Positions 11,561 through 23,911 of a stretch of 64,000 bases of DNA are shown here, piece after piece. The position numbers and the translations under genes are program-made. Numbering within the stretch: position 1 is the first letter of the stretch; each line of letters begins with the position of its first letter. The notes beneath the pieces are model-generated. The model was not told where the DNA came from. It searched no databases and was given only the letters and a program-made list of their open reading frames with translations. This stretch comes from Cheiracanthium punctorium (Eukaryota; Arthropoda; Arachnida; Araneae; Cheiracanthiidae), in the NCBI GenBank assembly GCA_038373885.1, contig JAWZYV010010374.1:248001-312000 (forward strand), written 5' to 3'.

Positions 11561-11932
11561 TATAAAAAACAATTTTATAGCTTATTGAAATCTTTCAAAT
11601 TATTTAAGTTTTCAATTGTTTGAAAACCCAAGATGAGCTCCTCAAAATACATGGACGGCCCAAATTACCGCCCATGTATAAGTTTCTTGTTTCTCCCATT
11701 TAAACCTGTTCAAGAATGAATGTAATTTTTATCAAGTTATTAAGGTTACAAAATTGAAGATCATGGGAAAAAGTAGTAAAGATACCATAAGAACAAAAAT
11801 TCGTATTTACCAGAATCGGCGGAATCCAACATCGTTGAAAATTCGATAAAAGTCATTTAATGATTGAAAAAACAGCCACAATTTAAAGAATAGTCAAAAA
11901 AGAAGTGTTTATAATAAAATGAAAAATTTCAT

Positions 11933-13484
11933 CAGTGGCGGCTCGTGACCTGCTTCAGTGGTGGGGCCCGAAAAAAATAGCGCCAGTTACAATCGGGAAA
12001 ATGCATATACATAGAGCTGTGGTGGATCGTCACCCATTTCAGTGAAGGGGGCTTTTTTTTTTAAAGCTCGAAAAGGTAAAACATATGAATCGCTTTTGTA
12101 AACAGTGTGAATACATAAAAAGTTTCGAATAACAAGTTATGAAAGGCGTATTGATTTCTCCTTTAAGTTTCCATTTAAAGACAGCCAGGGGCGTACCCAG
12201 AAATTTTTCATGGGGGGGGGTTACGACTACTGCAACTCATATATGCATACATGTGTGTGATAAGGGAGTGAAGAATATGCATTTTGTATGGCAAAAAATT
12301 CCTCATGGGTGGGGGTTATGACCCCCCTAACCCCCCCCCTCCTTGGCTGCGCCTCTGAAGACAGCAGATTTATTTTGCACCAAAAAAACCCTTTCCTCCA
12401 TTTTTCTTTCTCAAAAAGGTACAATATCAATTTAAAAAAAAAAAAAAAAATATCAAAAAAGTATGATTTTTTTTAATACAATATTAAATTCAACAATTGC
12501 ATGTGTACATGTTGAAAAACGAATTGGTCCATAATGTTTCATCTCCAAATAGCAAACAATAAAAACGAAAAAAAAAACAGAATTTTTTTGCTTCACATTG
12601 AACGTCATGGTGCTTTACTGTACTATTCTAGTTGAAATGATCATGTCCTTTTGCCATCTTTTTGTCTAAGGACAAAATTTTTTGGTTGATAGGGTCCCAA
12701 GCGTTTTATTTCAAGCTTTTCTGCTATTTTTAATCTGCTGAAAGGAACTTGTAATAAACTGTCAATAGAATTCATAGTCGTTAAATATATTTATAATTTG
12801 ACAAAATATTTTAATCTACGACCATTTCTCACTCAATTGATACTTTCACTATATTTGAAACCGAAAAAATAGTAAAATTAAGTCTGTTTTAAATGAGATA
12901 AATAAAAATTCCTAATTCTTAAAGATGATTAGCGATAAGAACAAAAATCACAATCAGCAGCTTTTTTCGACCATAAGAACAAAACTCGCCAAATACAACT
13001 GTTTCCATGGAAACACTTTTATTTCTCCTATCGGGCCAATGCTAAGTGGCCCTAAATTGGTGCTAAATTAACTGTGTTTTTGCATTCTTTTTTGTGATAA
13101 CCAGCCAAATATGTTCATCTTTTGAGAAATGATCAATGGTACTAACACTATTCTGCTCTTGGCGCAAATATATTCAGGTTTCATTTCTCGGGCCCCAGAG
13201 TGCTTCAATGGGGAATACATTGGAGATGCTGTGGCGTGGCCGTAGGATTTGAATGATGGCTCGCTTTACATAATTGGATTAAGGGACAAAGTTGGCATAA
13301 AAAATACTCCTTTAAAAATTCCTTTTATCCATTTTAAATCAAAATAGAATAAAATACACGCAGACACCTTTATTAAAGTAAACTGATTTTAAAAGAATAC
13401 AAATTTTGCATTAGAATTAAAAAAAACTTTTGAAATATCAGGTGGGGCCAGGCCCCTCGGGCCTCTAATGACGAGCCGCCACTG
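11933..13484. mobile_element. hAT-type element, 1.55 kb
   Basis: Inverted ends CAGTGGCGGCTCGTGACC and complement of CAGTGGCGGCTCGTCATT. The target duplication is perfect at 8 bp: aatttcat at 11925-11932 and 13485-13492. No transposase recognised. It is inserted in the 11080-17178 Tigger-like element and hosts a smaller hAT MITE. Confidence 0.92.
12186..12357. mobile_element. hAT MITE, 172 bp
   Basis: Ends CAGGGGCGTACCCAG and complement of CAGAGGCGCAGCCAAG, with internal G and C tracts next to the ends. The 8 bp target duplication aagacagc (12178-12185, 12358-12365) is perfect. It sits inside the 11933-13484 hAT, so it inserted later. Confidence 0.92.
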
Positions 13485-14369
13485 AATTTCATACATGTTA
13501 TTTTCTACAAGGTTATATTTATTCTCCCTGTTTGTTTTTGAAAAATATTTAAGACTTATTCACTTACAAACATACTTTTTATACATGCATAACAGAGACC
13601 ACTTAAACTGGTTTCAAATTTATTGTTTTTTAGGTAGGTAGTGTTTTTTTAATATTTCATAGTTGAAAACGATCCTTCAGTGATAAATGTTGTCACAGGC
13701 AAACTGACTCAAATTTTTAAAAGTTTATGGCTATTCCGGAAAACATCAACGCGCGTTGCATACTTGTAAAGCTTCTGTAGCAGTTAATCTAATCTGTTGC
13801 ACTTGTAATTTCTTTTTCCATAGCTGATATTCTAATAATCATTAGCATTCTTAGCATTTCTAATTTGTTTTCATCTGTAGGTATGAGATTATTTCCAGTG
13901 AAACTAAAATATTTATTTATCTCAAAATGTCTTGGTGTTTTCTGAACTTTAAGATGCATAAAATTACAGCATTCAAAAATTTATTACTGTTACTTGAAAT
14001 TGTTACTTAAAGTACACTTTTCTGCTTCAAATTGATGTTTGGAATTTTCCTTTCACCAGATTTAAGAAAACTAAAAGTGACTACTGATTCCTTTTACTCA
14101 TTCTCGGATTTAAAAAAAAAAAAAAAAAAAACTAAGAAAAAGATTGAAATAAATTTAAAGTTATAAAATTATGAACTTAGCAATTCGAGGAAAAGAAAAT
14201 GAATTGAATGAGATTTCCTGACTGCTCTCCGTTTATTTATAAGAAATCAGATATTATCACTAACTGTTCATAGAAGGGAGGACAAATTCCATAGAAATAA
14301 TATAATATTCCCTAGATGTTCTATAGGAATGCACCCTCCCCTTCTCTCTCCTCCTGCAAATTCTGGCCA

Positions 14370-16885
14370 TTGGCCAGAATTGGCCTTCCCAACATATGGT
14401 CCGCGGACCCCTTAGGGGTCTGCCGGCTCTTTCTAGGGGGTCCGTGGCCACATTTGAACAGCGGCTGAGGTTCCTAAGTGTTGACCCGCAGATAGTTTAG
14501 TGTCGGTGCTTGACTTTCTGAAAACTGTTGTATTGTTTTTGGGGGATAATGTTTTTACAAATCAAAAGCAGTAATTTTTTATTTTAATTGTTTTAACCAT
14601 TAATTATTTATTCTGTAATTCTTGTAATTAACTTGGAAGTTTAATTTAAATACCTTTTGTCAGGAGATATAATGGTCTGGATGACTCTTCTTCTATAACT
14701 CAATAGCTTGTCTTTTTAAATTACTACTAATTACCCTTTTTTTGTTGGGACTTTTTAAATAATGACCTTTTCTTTAAATTAATTCTGTCGTTGTTTGCCC
14801 TGTCTCCAGAGGTGTAAATTTAATTATCTAGTAAATTCTGTTGATTTTCTGCTGACTATTAAGTTTCCCTCTCTCTTCAATAGCCTAACTCATTTCTTGC
14901 AATATCTCTTGTTCATGTCCGGTTTTTAATTAATTTTACTCTCTTCTAATTTAATTTTTATTCCAAATTTTACCCAGGGTTGTCTCAGACGATTAGTGAT
15001 CTCCCGCTAAAATTTTAGGAAATTTAATAACGTTTTTAATGCCTTTTTGATCTATTAAGCTTTTTTTTCCCATTTCAAGATGGCCGTTCTTGCCTGCGTT
15101 TCTTCTCGGCCAAGTTCGTTTCTTTCCCGCGTGTAGTAGTCGCTGGCCGCCATTTTCTTCTTTCCTCTCTTCCTTCCCCCGACAATCGAATGTTCTCGAA
15201 GTTTCCCGGCTGAGATGGCGTGCTCTGATTGGTCCCCGCGGTCGGCGTCTCGGCGAAGCTCCCCACGCGTGGGGCAGAAAGCGTCATTCTGAGAGCGGTG
15301 GTGGTGCGGTTAGGACGTATTCTTGTCCGGAGTTTTTCATCGCGCATTTCAGGGGTCTAGCTCGGCACATCCATCGACTTACATCAAGTTCATTATGTGA
15401 AGTTTTAGCCTGAAGGCCAGAGGGCCTGATAAAACGTTGGATCATCAGAACAGCAGATTTTATTTTTACAATGCCGGGTAACCCATTATTTGTTTTTGTT
15501 TTTTTGCGTGGCGAGCGAGCGACCCCCCTTGATGTAAATTGACGCGCAGCTAGCGCCTTCACCATTTTTTGAAGCAGCGCGTGACCCCTGCCCGGCCCAT
15601 GATCGAGTCATCTTAGCCACATCGGGAGATGTTTGAACGTCCGGCCGAACAATGTCCTTCGAGCTCCAGCAGCTGAATCCCGGTAAGATCGTTGCCTTTT
15701 TATTTCTGCAAGGATCCGGCCCACCCAGGAAGTCGATCCACTACTCTCCTAACCACCATGTTCACCTTACCGATTGAAGATCCCTAAAATTTTATTAACT
15801 TTTCATCTTTAAAAGAAAGGGGGGGAATTGAAGACAACTGTAAATGCTAAATTTTCTTTTTCTACTTTGAGCACTATCCTGATGTATAACTTCCAGTAAC
15901 AATGTTTAATTTTTTTTTTTGTTAAAATGATAATTGTGGATGCCATGTTATTTTTCTTACCTAGTTAATTTTTGGAGTGTCATAAAATCTGTTTCATATT
16001 CTGGTTTGGCCTATGCTAATCTCTGTAATTGTTTGAGTTGTTCAGCACATCAATGTATTTTGCTGCACCCTTTGGTGTAAAAATTGCAAAGTTCCCCTTT
16101 TTATTTATTTTGGTAACTATTTAAACTCATCTGTTGGATTGTAAAAGTGGGGTTTCAAGTAACAGTTAAGGATTTTGTGCAGGATTTTCATCAGATGCCT
16201 TGTGTGGCTTGGGGAAGGTGGGGACTGGTTTGCCCAAATTTTTCTTTTCCTTTTTTTTGATAGGATAATTTTTTTTAATGCTGCAGCAGAGCCTTTTAAC
16301 TTAAATTTTTGGATCCAATCGAGCTACTTTTGTCATGACAATTTTAATTATGCATTATTTTTTTATTTATTTTTATTTTTTTTTTAATTTACAAGGGCTG
16401 ATAATGGGAAATTAAAGCACTCATATTTTTGTTTTTTTTTTAGCATAACTATCGCACGCTGTAATACCCCAGCGCTGTGTTTTACTTACTTTTATTTCTA
16501 AATACTGATGTCTTGAGGCCACTAGTTGTTTACCCCTGTTATTGTTAAATAAAATTTGTATTTTGGTGATCTAATGCAATGTCTCTGTGTTTATTTTACC
16601 ACATTTCTAACACATACTTCTGGCAAGGCTGAGATCATTGGGTTATTTATCTACTCCAACAGTCACAACGCAATGGACATAAATCTTAATTCTGTTTTGG
16701 TAGCCTGCTAAATTTAAAAATCTAAATTTTTTACCTAGCTAAACTGGTTTTCACGGCTGTAGTAGCAGAATACTACAAAACTCCGGGGAAGGGGGGGGGG
16801 TCGCGTGCGCGCCAACTGACAAGGGTCCGCCGTGGATTTTTGCCTGAAAAAGGGGTCCACCAGCTAAAAAGGTTAGGAAACACTG
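14370..16885. mobile_element. hAT-like element with GC-rich cargo (approximate ends)
   Basis: The right end reads, on the minus strand, CAGTGTTTCCTAACCTTTTT then GGTGGACCCC. The left end has TTCCCAACATATGGTCCGCG then GACCCC. This is the typical end of Charlie/Tip-type hATs. I could not find an 8 bp target duplication, and the left terminus is blurred by mutation. The interior contains the GC-rich block described separately and AT-rich sequence with AATAAA near 16549. Confidence 0.5.
15060..15760 (+). promoter_or_regulatory. GC-rich promoter/first-exon-like block
   Basis: This block is GC- and CpG-rich while its surroundings are strongly AT-rich. It contains AAGATGGCCG and GCCGCCATTTT (YY1-like motifs), GATTGG (inverted CCAAT box), and a short ATG-initiated frame at 15652-15682 (MSFELQQLNP) that ends at a good splice donor, G|GTAAGAT. 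It could be the element's own promoter and first exon or a captured host one. I do not recognise the encoded peptide. Confidence 0.4.
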
Positions 16886-17178
16886 CTCTAGAGTATGCAA
16901 AAGTATACTGAATGAAAATCTAATTCTACGCCTTTCCATGCATCAGTAAAAGCAGTGAATTTCCACAAACAATTATTCTAGTTATTAATATAAATAGGCT
17001 AATATTTCAGTGGACCTCATTTTCTGGTCTGTTTATTTTCACAAAAGTGTAATTTCGTGAGTCCTTCAGAGTTTGAGCAGAAAAACTGAAATGATAAATG
17101 ATTTGTTTACATGTAAAATGTATGGCGGATTATAGGCATTTGCGGATTATAGGGTTGCAGATTAGAGGGAGTGTGCTG

Positions 17179-17638
17179 TACTATAATCAACTTTACATCT
17201 TCAAATTCAAGAGAGAGTGAAGGAAAAACAAGCATGTCAGGCATCAAAGCTTCAAACTTGTTAGGAAAATTAACTGTAAACCTTACCTTAAAGATTCCAT
17301 GACATGTAATTGTGGTTTTCTTTATTATAACAGAATGCTGTACAACTTAACTTTAATTATTTGCCTCAAATCTAAAGGCACTTATAGCTTTTATTTTTCT
17401 TAAGTTCGTACTTAACACTGTTTTTAATCTTCAACAACTGAGCTTGTTTGACTGTATTTTGAGAAATTGTGTATGCAGAGAAGGCTGGTGATCTCATTTC
17501 TACATTTAGAGTAAAAAAAAAAAAAAAAAAAAAAAAAATCACAATTCAAAATTCTATCTCGCTCCGTTCGGGTTGAGTGCCACCGACTTGCATGCAAGCC
17601 GGTGGCCCTCCGCTTGGAGGGTGGGTGGGGGGGGAATA
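17179..17638. other. Non-coding spacer with poly-A tract
   Basis: Nothing coding seen. It contains a 26-base A run near 17513-17538 and a short GC-rich piece (17570-17635) before the solo LTR. Confidence 0.5.
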
Positions 17639-18190
17639 TGTAATAATAAAACAAACTTTTCTAATTTAATTTAATGTCATCTGAAAAAAACCTTCTTTGT
17701 TACTCTTACTGTAAAGTTTGTTTCTCGGCCATACAAATATTACATTCATAGACGAGGGGGAGTTTGATAAGGAGTAAAATTGTTGAATTAACAGTATCTG
17801 CAGTTTTCTGCAGTTTTGCGCTGCGCCCTTTTGGAATTCCTAACTAAGCAAATATTTATCATTGTCTTGATTGACAATGTAATCAACTAATTACATTTGA
17901 GAGTAACGTCTTCGCGATCATGCTGCGCCATGCCAACTGGCGTAGTAACTAGGGGAGTATTTAAGCAAAAGCACGAAAACTTCGGAAGCTTGGAGCTTTG
18001 AGATTTTTAGGAGTTTTTTAGGAGCCTTTCGAGATGGCAATATAAAGAGAAAAAATAGCCACAAAACTAAAAAGGTCGCTGGCCTGACTCTGCCCTCTCT
18101 CCAAACTTGGAAATAAAACTATTCAACCTAGAAGCCTTGTGTGTGGTGTCAATCATTTTAACGAGGGATGGCATAAGGCCATTTCTTACA
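17639..18190 (+). repeat. Solo LTR, copy 1
   Basis: A 552 bp repeat with TGTAA...TTACA ends, a TATA-like gtatttaag near 17958, and AATAAA near 18112. It is strongly similar to the reverse complement of 45090-45356 plus 48517-48794. No coding region adjoins it, so it is a solo LTR left by recombination or a non-autonomous LTR. Flanks aata and tata do not give a clean target duplication. Confidence 0.8.
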
Positions 18191-19458
18191 TATATAAAGA
18201 TATATCTTTTATCTGATTTCTATTTTGATATTATGTATATATACCATATATATACATACTAGCTGCCTTTGGCAACCAGTTTTGGCCATCGATGGCTGCT
18301 TCACAGCCAAAATGTGCAACCTACAGCATACGCACCGTTTCGCGACTGGCTTGTGCAACCTACGGCACACAGGCCTCTTCATGACCAAAATTTGCAACAT
18401 ACTAAAATAATTCTATAACTAACTTTTTTGTTTAAAATCGATACTTTAATAAATACAATTGTTAGAAGCAAAATCTATTTGAGGGGGTGGCTAGGGAGAT
18501 TACCGTTGAAGAGAAAAATAACCTATTGAGATATTTATCACTATATTCATGCTGCAATGTATTGTTTCTTTAAAAATATTTTTCTTTGTAACAATAAAAC
18601 TTTCGCTCTAACATGCATTCGTGCTTAAAAAATAAAATTAGTGAAAAATTAGTAAAATATAAACTATAATGAATGGTTTTATACAGTTTTTTTACTATAG
18701 TAAATTAATAAATTTGGTTAGTTAAAATATGGCCTTGAAATCATTTTGTGCAATTGTAAAATTATTTAATCCCTTTTGAATACTAAATTTTTGCAGTTTT
18801 ATTGAATGATTCATATAATTTTAAAATAAATTAGAAGTAATTTACTGAATAAGTACTAACTAATTATACATGAATTTTGTATTAAATTATTTCTTAGGTA
18901 AAGCAAAAATCTGCTTTTGGTCTTTGTATTATTAATTTTAAGGAAAAGACAGTAAAACAGATATTTTTAATGATAACAATATAATCCATAGATGTCGCCA
19001 CCAAACAATCTGTTGCGCTTTTTCTTTCTGTAGAAAACTTGTTTTCTAGTTCTAGCAGGATTTCAGAATAGTGGATGACATCATCTAATCGATGTATGCG
19101 AGAGATTATGTTCCATTATTTTTTTCAAAGAATCAAGGAATGAATCGTTTGCTTCGCTTCTCTGTTTACTTTTTCAGGGCATGATATCTCGCTAGATATT
19201 TTGAGTTGAAAGTAGCTGCAAGTTAAAAACAGGTTAATTTTTTAGAGATCTTTCAAACTGTATAAAAAGTTTTTGCTTTTAGTTAGAAATAACAATGTCA
19301 TTTTAATCAAAATTTCAACATGTGTCAGATGCACCTGCAGCGATGAGTCAATCCCAGAACCATTAGAAACAGGACCTTTATTATATATATATAGCTGTTA
19401 TCCTTTTTATTGCGAAGTATATCTTATTTGCAGTATATATTGTGTTTTACTTATTAGT

Positions 19459-19489
<31 letters not shown>

Positions 19490-20149
19490 GTAAAATAGTT
19501 TTAAATGTAGTTATTTACATGCTTACAATGTTTTTCTATCAAAGAATATTCATTACCTTATTATTATTTCTCAAAAATATAGATACGATTAAACATTAAA
19601 TTTAGCAGAACAAATATTAAATCAATAAAAGTACATCACATCTAAGGATAAGTATTCATTTTTTGCTGTTATGTCTATTTCAAATTTAGTGTCTCATGCT
19701 GTACTTTGGTTGTCACAGTTTATTAAAAGTATGTATTGTTTCATTTCTTTTAATTCTTAAATAGAACAAGAAGTTTGTTTGTTTACATTTTTTACTTTGA
19801 TTAGAAATCACCAATTAGGGTTATGTGTAATTTTTATTTTTATTTATTTATTTTTTAAACAATTTTTGAATTTTATTTTTATTTTAAACTAGTTATAATT
19901 TATTTTTGATGAACTTTAATATAATTAAGATAAACTTTTAACTCATGAGTGAACAAACAGCATAAACAAAACTTAAGCCTAACTGGCACATGAAGAAAAG
20001 ATTATGAAATTTATTGCTGATGCAAAGCCAGGGGAAAACAATCAAGCAAAATAAATTCTAGGTAATTTAAATTTAAGTTTGAATTTAATTAAGGATTTAG
20101 TTTAGCTTGGGAAAAAATGTATTTAGCTCTAACAACAGAAAGATAGACA
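18191..20149. other. AT-rich stretch, no gene seen
   Basis: Includes a short low-complexity segment with repeated cagccaaaatgtgcaacc-like phrases (18250-18410) and a TA microsatellite at about 19460-19485. No exon of POMT2 was identifiable here. Confidence 0.5.
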
Positions 20150-20405
20150 TGAGTCAGCCATTTTCATATTAGTGCAGTCCTGGTCGTCTGAGTCTGTAGG
20201 TAAGATTACTCTCTGTTCTATGTGTTTGATTTTTGAATAATTTAACACTTTGTAATCGTTAATATGCGTAGTATTTATATACGATATTATTTTTGATCTT
20301 GTGGTATAAATCTTCAATAGTTTATATTATCTGTTTATATTTATCTGTTTGTAAGATGTTTACTTTTCTTACATGAAATTTTAAGCCTAAGCTCTACATG
20401 TGCAT
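20150..20405. repeat. Diverged direct repeat, unit 1
   Basis: Starts gtcagccattttcat and ends near ttaagcctaagctct. The same order of phrases (gagccattttcat, tttgaataattta, actttgtaatc, aatttaagcctaaactct) recurs at 20862-21090, giving two copies about 710 bp apart. Confidence 0.7.
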
Positions 20406-20861
20406 CAATAAGTTTTGTCAGTTGTTTCTTTTATTCTTTCATTAATATTGTGTTTCTTTGATTTTTTTTTAATTCTACTTTTATAACTAGCTACGAAACA
20501 TTTTTCCTAAAAGCTGTATATTTGGACCATTTGATTTCCTTTAATACAAGCAGATTAATATGCTTGTACAAAGCAGATATAAGATGTTAAATGCATCTTC
20601 TCTGTTATAATTTTTGTTTTGAGTATTTATACAAAATAATAGATTCATGCTCTTGTCATTAAAAAAAAAATTGCATTGTGATTTATTTACTGCAAATTAA
20701 AATTCTTATTTCAGATAACGAGCATTTATTCAGCCATCTGGTGCGTGTTTCCTCACTTGAATTTTTTATTTTAGTCACATAACATGTGCTTGCTAGCTAA
20801 TTTTGAGTAAGCAAGTGGGTATTAGTAAAAGCAAGTAAAAGAAATATTGAAGCTAAGCAAA

Positions 20862-21090
20862 GTGAGCCATTTTCATGTTTGGTCCTCTGAGTTGGTAAAT
20901 AAGATTACTTTGTCATATTTGTTTAAACTTTGAATAATTTAATACTTTGTAATCTTGAATAATATGTGTATTTATATAGTTGCGATCTAGTAGTATAAAT
21001 CTTTATTAATTGTTTATACATTCTATCTAATGTTCACAATATGTTTATTACTTTACTTACATGAAAATTTAAGCCTAAACTCTATACACA
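20862..21090. repeat. Diverged direct repeat, unit 2
   Basis: Second copy of the 20150-20405 repeat, same orientation, with many small indels. Origin unknown; it is not an LTR that I can recognise. Confidence 0.7.
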
Positions 21091-21547
21091 ATATTCTATG
21101 AGCAAATATTTATTACCAATCGAAGTAACTTGGATTTCTATATAAACCACAAAATTTACTAAATATGTTAATTTACTTATCTGATATTCGGGTTAGTAGC
21201 TTTCTTTTGATTTATGCTATTTTAGGTAATTTTTATTTTGAAAATTAAAATGTGGGCATTTGCCCTGTAATATCATGTAATGTTGAATTATTTTAGGGGT
21301 TTCACAGGTCTGCAAAAAATTAATTATGTATATTCCTGTTTTGCCATACTTTTATTTTAAGTTTGATTGCATATGCAGGACCATCACTAAGACTTTTTTT
21401 AGGAGGGGAAAAGAGTAGATGTTGATAAACTGCCATGTTAAATATTGATTTTTACCAACTTATAAGTTATTTTTCTATCAACTATATTACCAACTTCTTA
21501 CTTTTGCCAACAGGGTTTGTGTACCAGAAATAAAAAGTGAATTACCA

Positions 21548-22810
21548 TATATATGAGTGTATAAGCTCACCCCTAACTTTTCCCCTTAAAATCTTTCAAA
21601 AATGACTGACCCCACCCCCTCTACTTTAAAAATTGATGCTTCTGTGAAAACTCCCCGGACCAGAATTAGACTGGTTTTCATTAATCACGTGATTTTTTTG
21701 CACTGTAACCGGTTTACAGTGCAGATCTGACTGCGAACCGATAACCACATTCTTCAACAAGCAAGAATTTCAGTGAAAATGGCTAAAGTAAAAAAACTGT
21801 TTTACGATATGGCTTTCAAATTGAAAGTAATTGAATATGCCAAGCAGCATAAATTCTGTTGCAGCTCGTGAGTTCAGTGTTTGCACCAAACAAGTACACA
21901 AATGGAGAAAAACAAAGAATATTTTGGAGACTCTGCCTTGCAAAAAGAAAGTCATACGTAGGGAAAAACTGCAATTTTTCTAAGCTGGAGGAAAAGTTAT
22001 TTGATTGGGTGCAAGAGAATCAATGTAAGGGTTTGATCATAACAAGAACATATCGATACGTATGACAGCGCTGTATTTAGCAAGAAATGAGTTCAAAGCG
22101 AGATGTAGTGTGCACTTTTGCACATCTGCTGGTTGGTATTCAGGCTTTATGGAAAGGCATAGTCTCACATTGAGACAAAGAACAAAAATTGCCCAGAAAT
22201 TTCCACAGCAGTTGGAAGAGAAACTGATTTAGTGGCAGAAATACATTATTTGCCTACGTAAGGTGACCATACGTCCTCAATTTTCAAGGACGGTCCCCAA
22301 TTTCTGTGTTTGTTTGCAATTTGTCCTCAAAATGCAAAGAAGCAATTGAGGACAATTTTTAATTATTACATTGTCTTTTAATTAGATTATTGTTAATTAT
22401 TTCATTAATTTATAAAATGTCCCCAATTTTGTTTCAGAATTGGGGACATATCCTCAATTTTACGTTCAAAAATAGGGTCACCTTAGCCTACAGAAAAAGC
22501 ACGGATTTGACCTTTTGTAGATAGCAAATATGGATGACCCCTAGTGACTTTCGATTCATCATCCAACAGGACAGTAAACTCCAAATGAGCATCATCTATT
22601 CATTAGGATGGCAGACTATGAAAAAACACACTTTAGAGTCATGCTTGACAAATGGAGACAAGTTACCACCCATGTTAATATTCAAGTAGAAAATGCTTCC
22701 TAAGTATGCCATTTTCTCGAAAGGTGTGATTGTTCGGGTTCATCCTAATGGTTGGGTAGATGAAAAAATGATGTGTGACTGGCTAAGAAAGCATGTTTGA
22801 AAGCATTACA
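21548..22810 (+). pseudogene. pogo/Tigger-like transposase, broken
   Basis: Preceded by a terminal-repeat-like tatgagtgtataagctcacc (about 21553) typical of JRK/pogo elements. The protein begins near 21779 (MAKVKKLFYDMAFKLKVIEY), a helix-turn-helix DNA-binding start. It continues with CTKQVHKWRKTK and LEEKLFDWVQENQCKGL (CENP-B-like second domain), an N-MDD motif near 22528, then GVIVRVHPNGWVDEKMM near 22720-22780. Frameshifts, stops and a 227 bp insertion at 22259-22485 disrupt it. The C-terminal catalytic part and right end are not recognisable. It lies within a POMT2 intron region. Confidence 0.75.
22259..22485. mobile_element. hAT-like MITE, TAAGGTGACC ends
   Basis: Begins TAAGGTGACCATACGTCCTC and ends with the complement of TAAGGTGACCCTA. 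Flanks are gcctacg (left) and gcctacag (right), an 8 bp target duplication with one base lost. Removing it restores continuity of the host pogo reading frame, which supports the boundaries. Ends resemble those of the 54214-59796 element. Confidence 0.8.
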
Positions 22811-23683
22811 GTTCTGCAGATTTGGAATGACGCCACCCACATCGGGAGAACAACATGTGCAGATTGTGCAACATCATCGGAAAAGCAGCTTTTAATTTGC
22901 ATAACACAAAAAGGGAAGAGCCTTAAAAAATGTTCACATGTGAAAACCAATGAGGTAAGAAAGTTTTAAGAGATGTTTTAAAGCACTATAGATTAAATTA
23001 ATGCTATGAATTATTTAGCCGATATTGAATTATGACAAATAAAAGATTTTTAATGATAAGTTTTAGAATCAAATAGATGTGAATTTAAGCTTGTCTTCTG
23101 TTTACATTTAAGCTTAAAAGGACAGTTTTAGGGCCAAGTACGGTAACAAGACTGAAAAAATGCTTTAATGCCTGATAGGGCCAACACATCCTGACAAGTG
23201 GACTTTTTACTATACTTTCTACATCTACTGGACTTCAGAATGATGAACCAAGGAATCAAGCAGAGTTTTCTGCAGCAATAATGCAAATATTGTGGCATGT
23301 TAACATGTCCACAGGATGGTTGATTAATGAAGGCATGATCTCTTTACAGGTAAGTACCAGTTCAGCCAGCACAGTCATGGCAAATGTAACAAAGCTTATA
23401 TGAACTTACATTTTTTTAATTCAGTTTTTCAATTTATCAATAAATGCATCTTTTAAAAGAATATTTTTATGTCTGTTTCTTTATATTAACATCTTACAAG
23501 GCTGGCTTTGAAAAACATTTTGGGTTTTGAGAAATTAGGGTCATTGAAATTCTTTCTCGGTTTACTGAATTTACAGTTACTTTTTCTCAGTGGTACCAAC
23601 ACCACAATGAATTTTTAAGGAGAAGTAAAGTTAAATGATTACAAAAAGGGCTATTATTCTAACCTGCTATTTGCTGCACTTAC
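22811..23683. other. Intronic non-coding stretch
   Basis: May include decayed C-terminal pogo sequence. No confident gene call. Confidence 0.4.
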
Positions 23684-23766
23684 CTTTAGGCATATGTGCA
23701 TGATAAAGAGAGTTTCCTTCCAACTGTGACTGAAAAGCAGAACTGAAAAATCCATCTCCAGAGCCA
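23684..23766 (-). CDS. POMT2: POMT2 internal exon g (last one seen)
   Basis: The exon spans acceptor ...CCTGATAG to donor AAAG|GTAAGTG. It encodes SGSGDGFFSSAFQSQLEGN, continuing SLYHAHMPK, the highly conserved luminal loop of protein O-mannosyltransferases that follows the KSG element and leads into the MIR domains. Its first base completes the Ser codon begun in exon f (phase 2 junction), and it ends with one base of the next codon. The next exon (AYGSVIT and HSH-HLYP motifs in the family) was searched for on the minus strand down to position 1 and not found, so either the intron is longer than 23 kb or it was missed. Confidence 0.93.
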
Positions 23767-23911
23767 CTATCAGGGGACAAAAAAAGAAAAATGAACAGGG
23801 TGCCTACCACATAAAGTAAGCTTGATTTCTTGACCATGATAAGCATGAATCCCTAATATAAAAAATAAATCATGCTTATACAATTAAAGAAAGTTATACT
23901 TTTAAACTTAA

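Larger units (their letters stand above)
11080..17178. mobile_element. Tigger/pogo-like shell, 6.1 kb with nested insertions
   Basis: Left end CAGGACACGCCCTCTAATCC and right end complement of CAGCACACTCCCTCTAATCT form inverted repeats, both followed by gcggattatag-type subterminal repeats. TA lies outside each end (11078-11079, 17179-17180), as expected for Tc1/mariner-Tigger transposition. No transposase is visible. Removing the hAT insertions at 11933-13484 and about 14370-16885 leaves about 2 kb of original element. Confidence 0.72.

Noticed and set aside
12139..12476. Short frames across the 12186 MITE
   Set aside because: They arise from G/C tracts in the MITE and cross its boundaries.
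15075..15565. Overlapping reading frames on both strands in the GC-rich block
   Set aside because: Open frames are expected in GC-rich DNA with few stops. No protein family is recognisable and both strands are open.
15652..15682. Assignment of MSFELQQLNP to a named host gene
   Set aside because: Ten residues are too few and I do not recognise them, so it is kept as an unnamed candidate exon.
18230..18415. Cysteine-rich peptide on both strands
   Set aside because: Derived from a short imperfect internal repeat (ttgcaacctacggcac-like phrases); no signal peptide or gene context.
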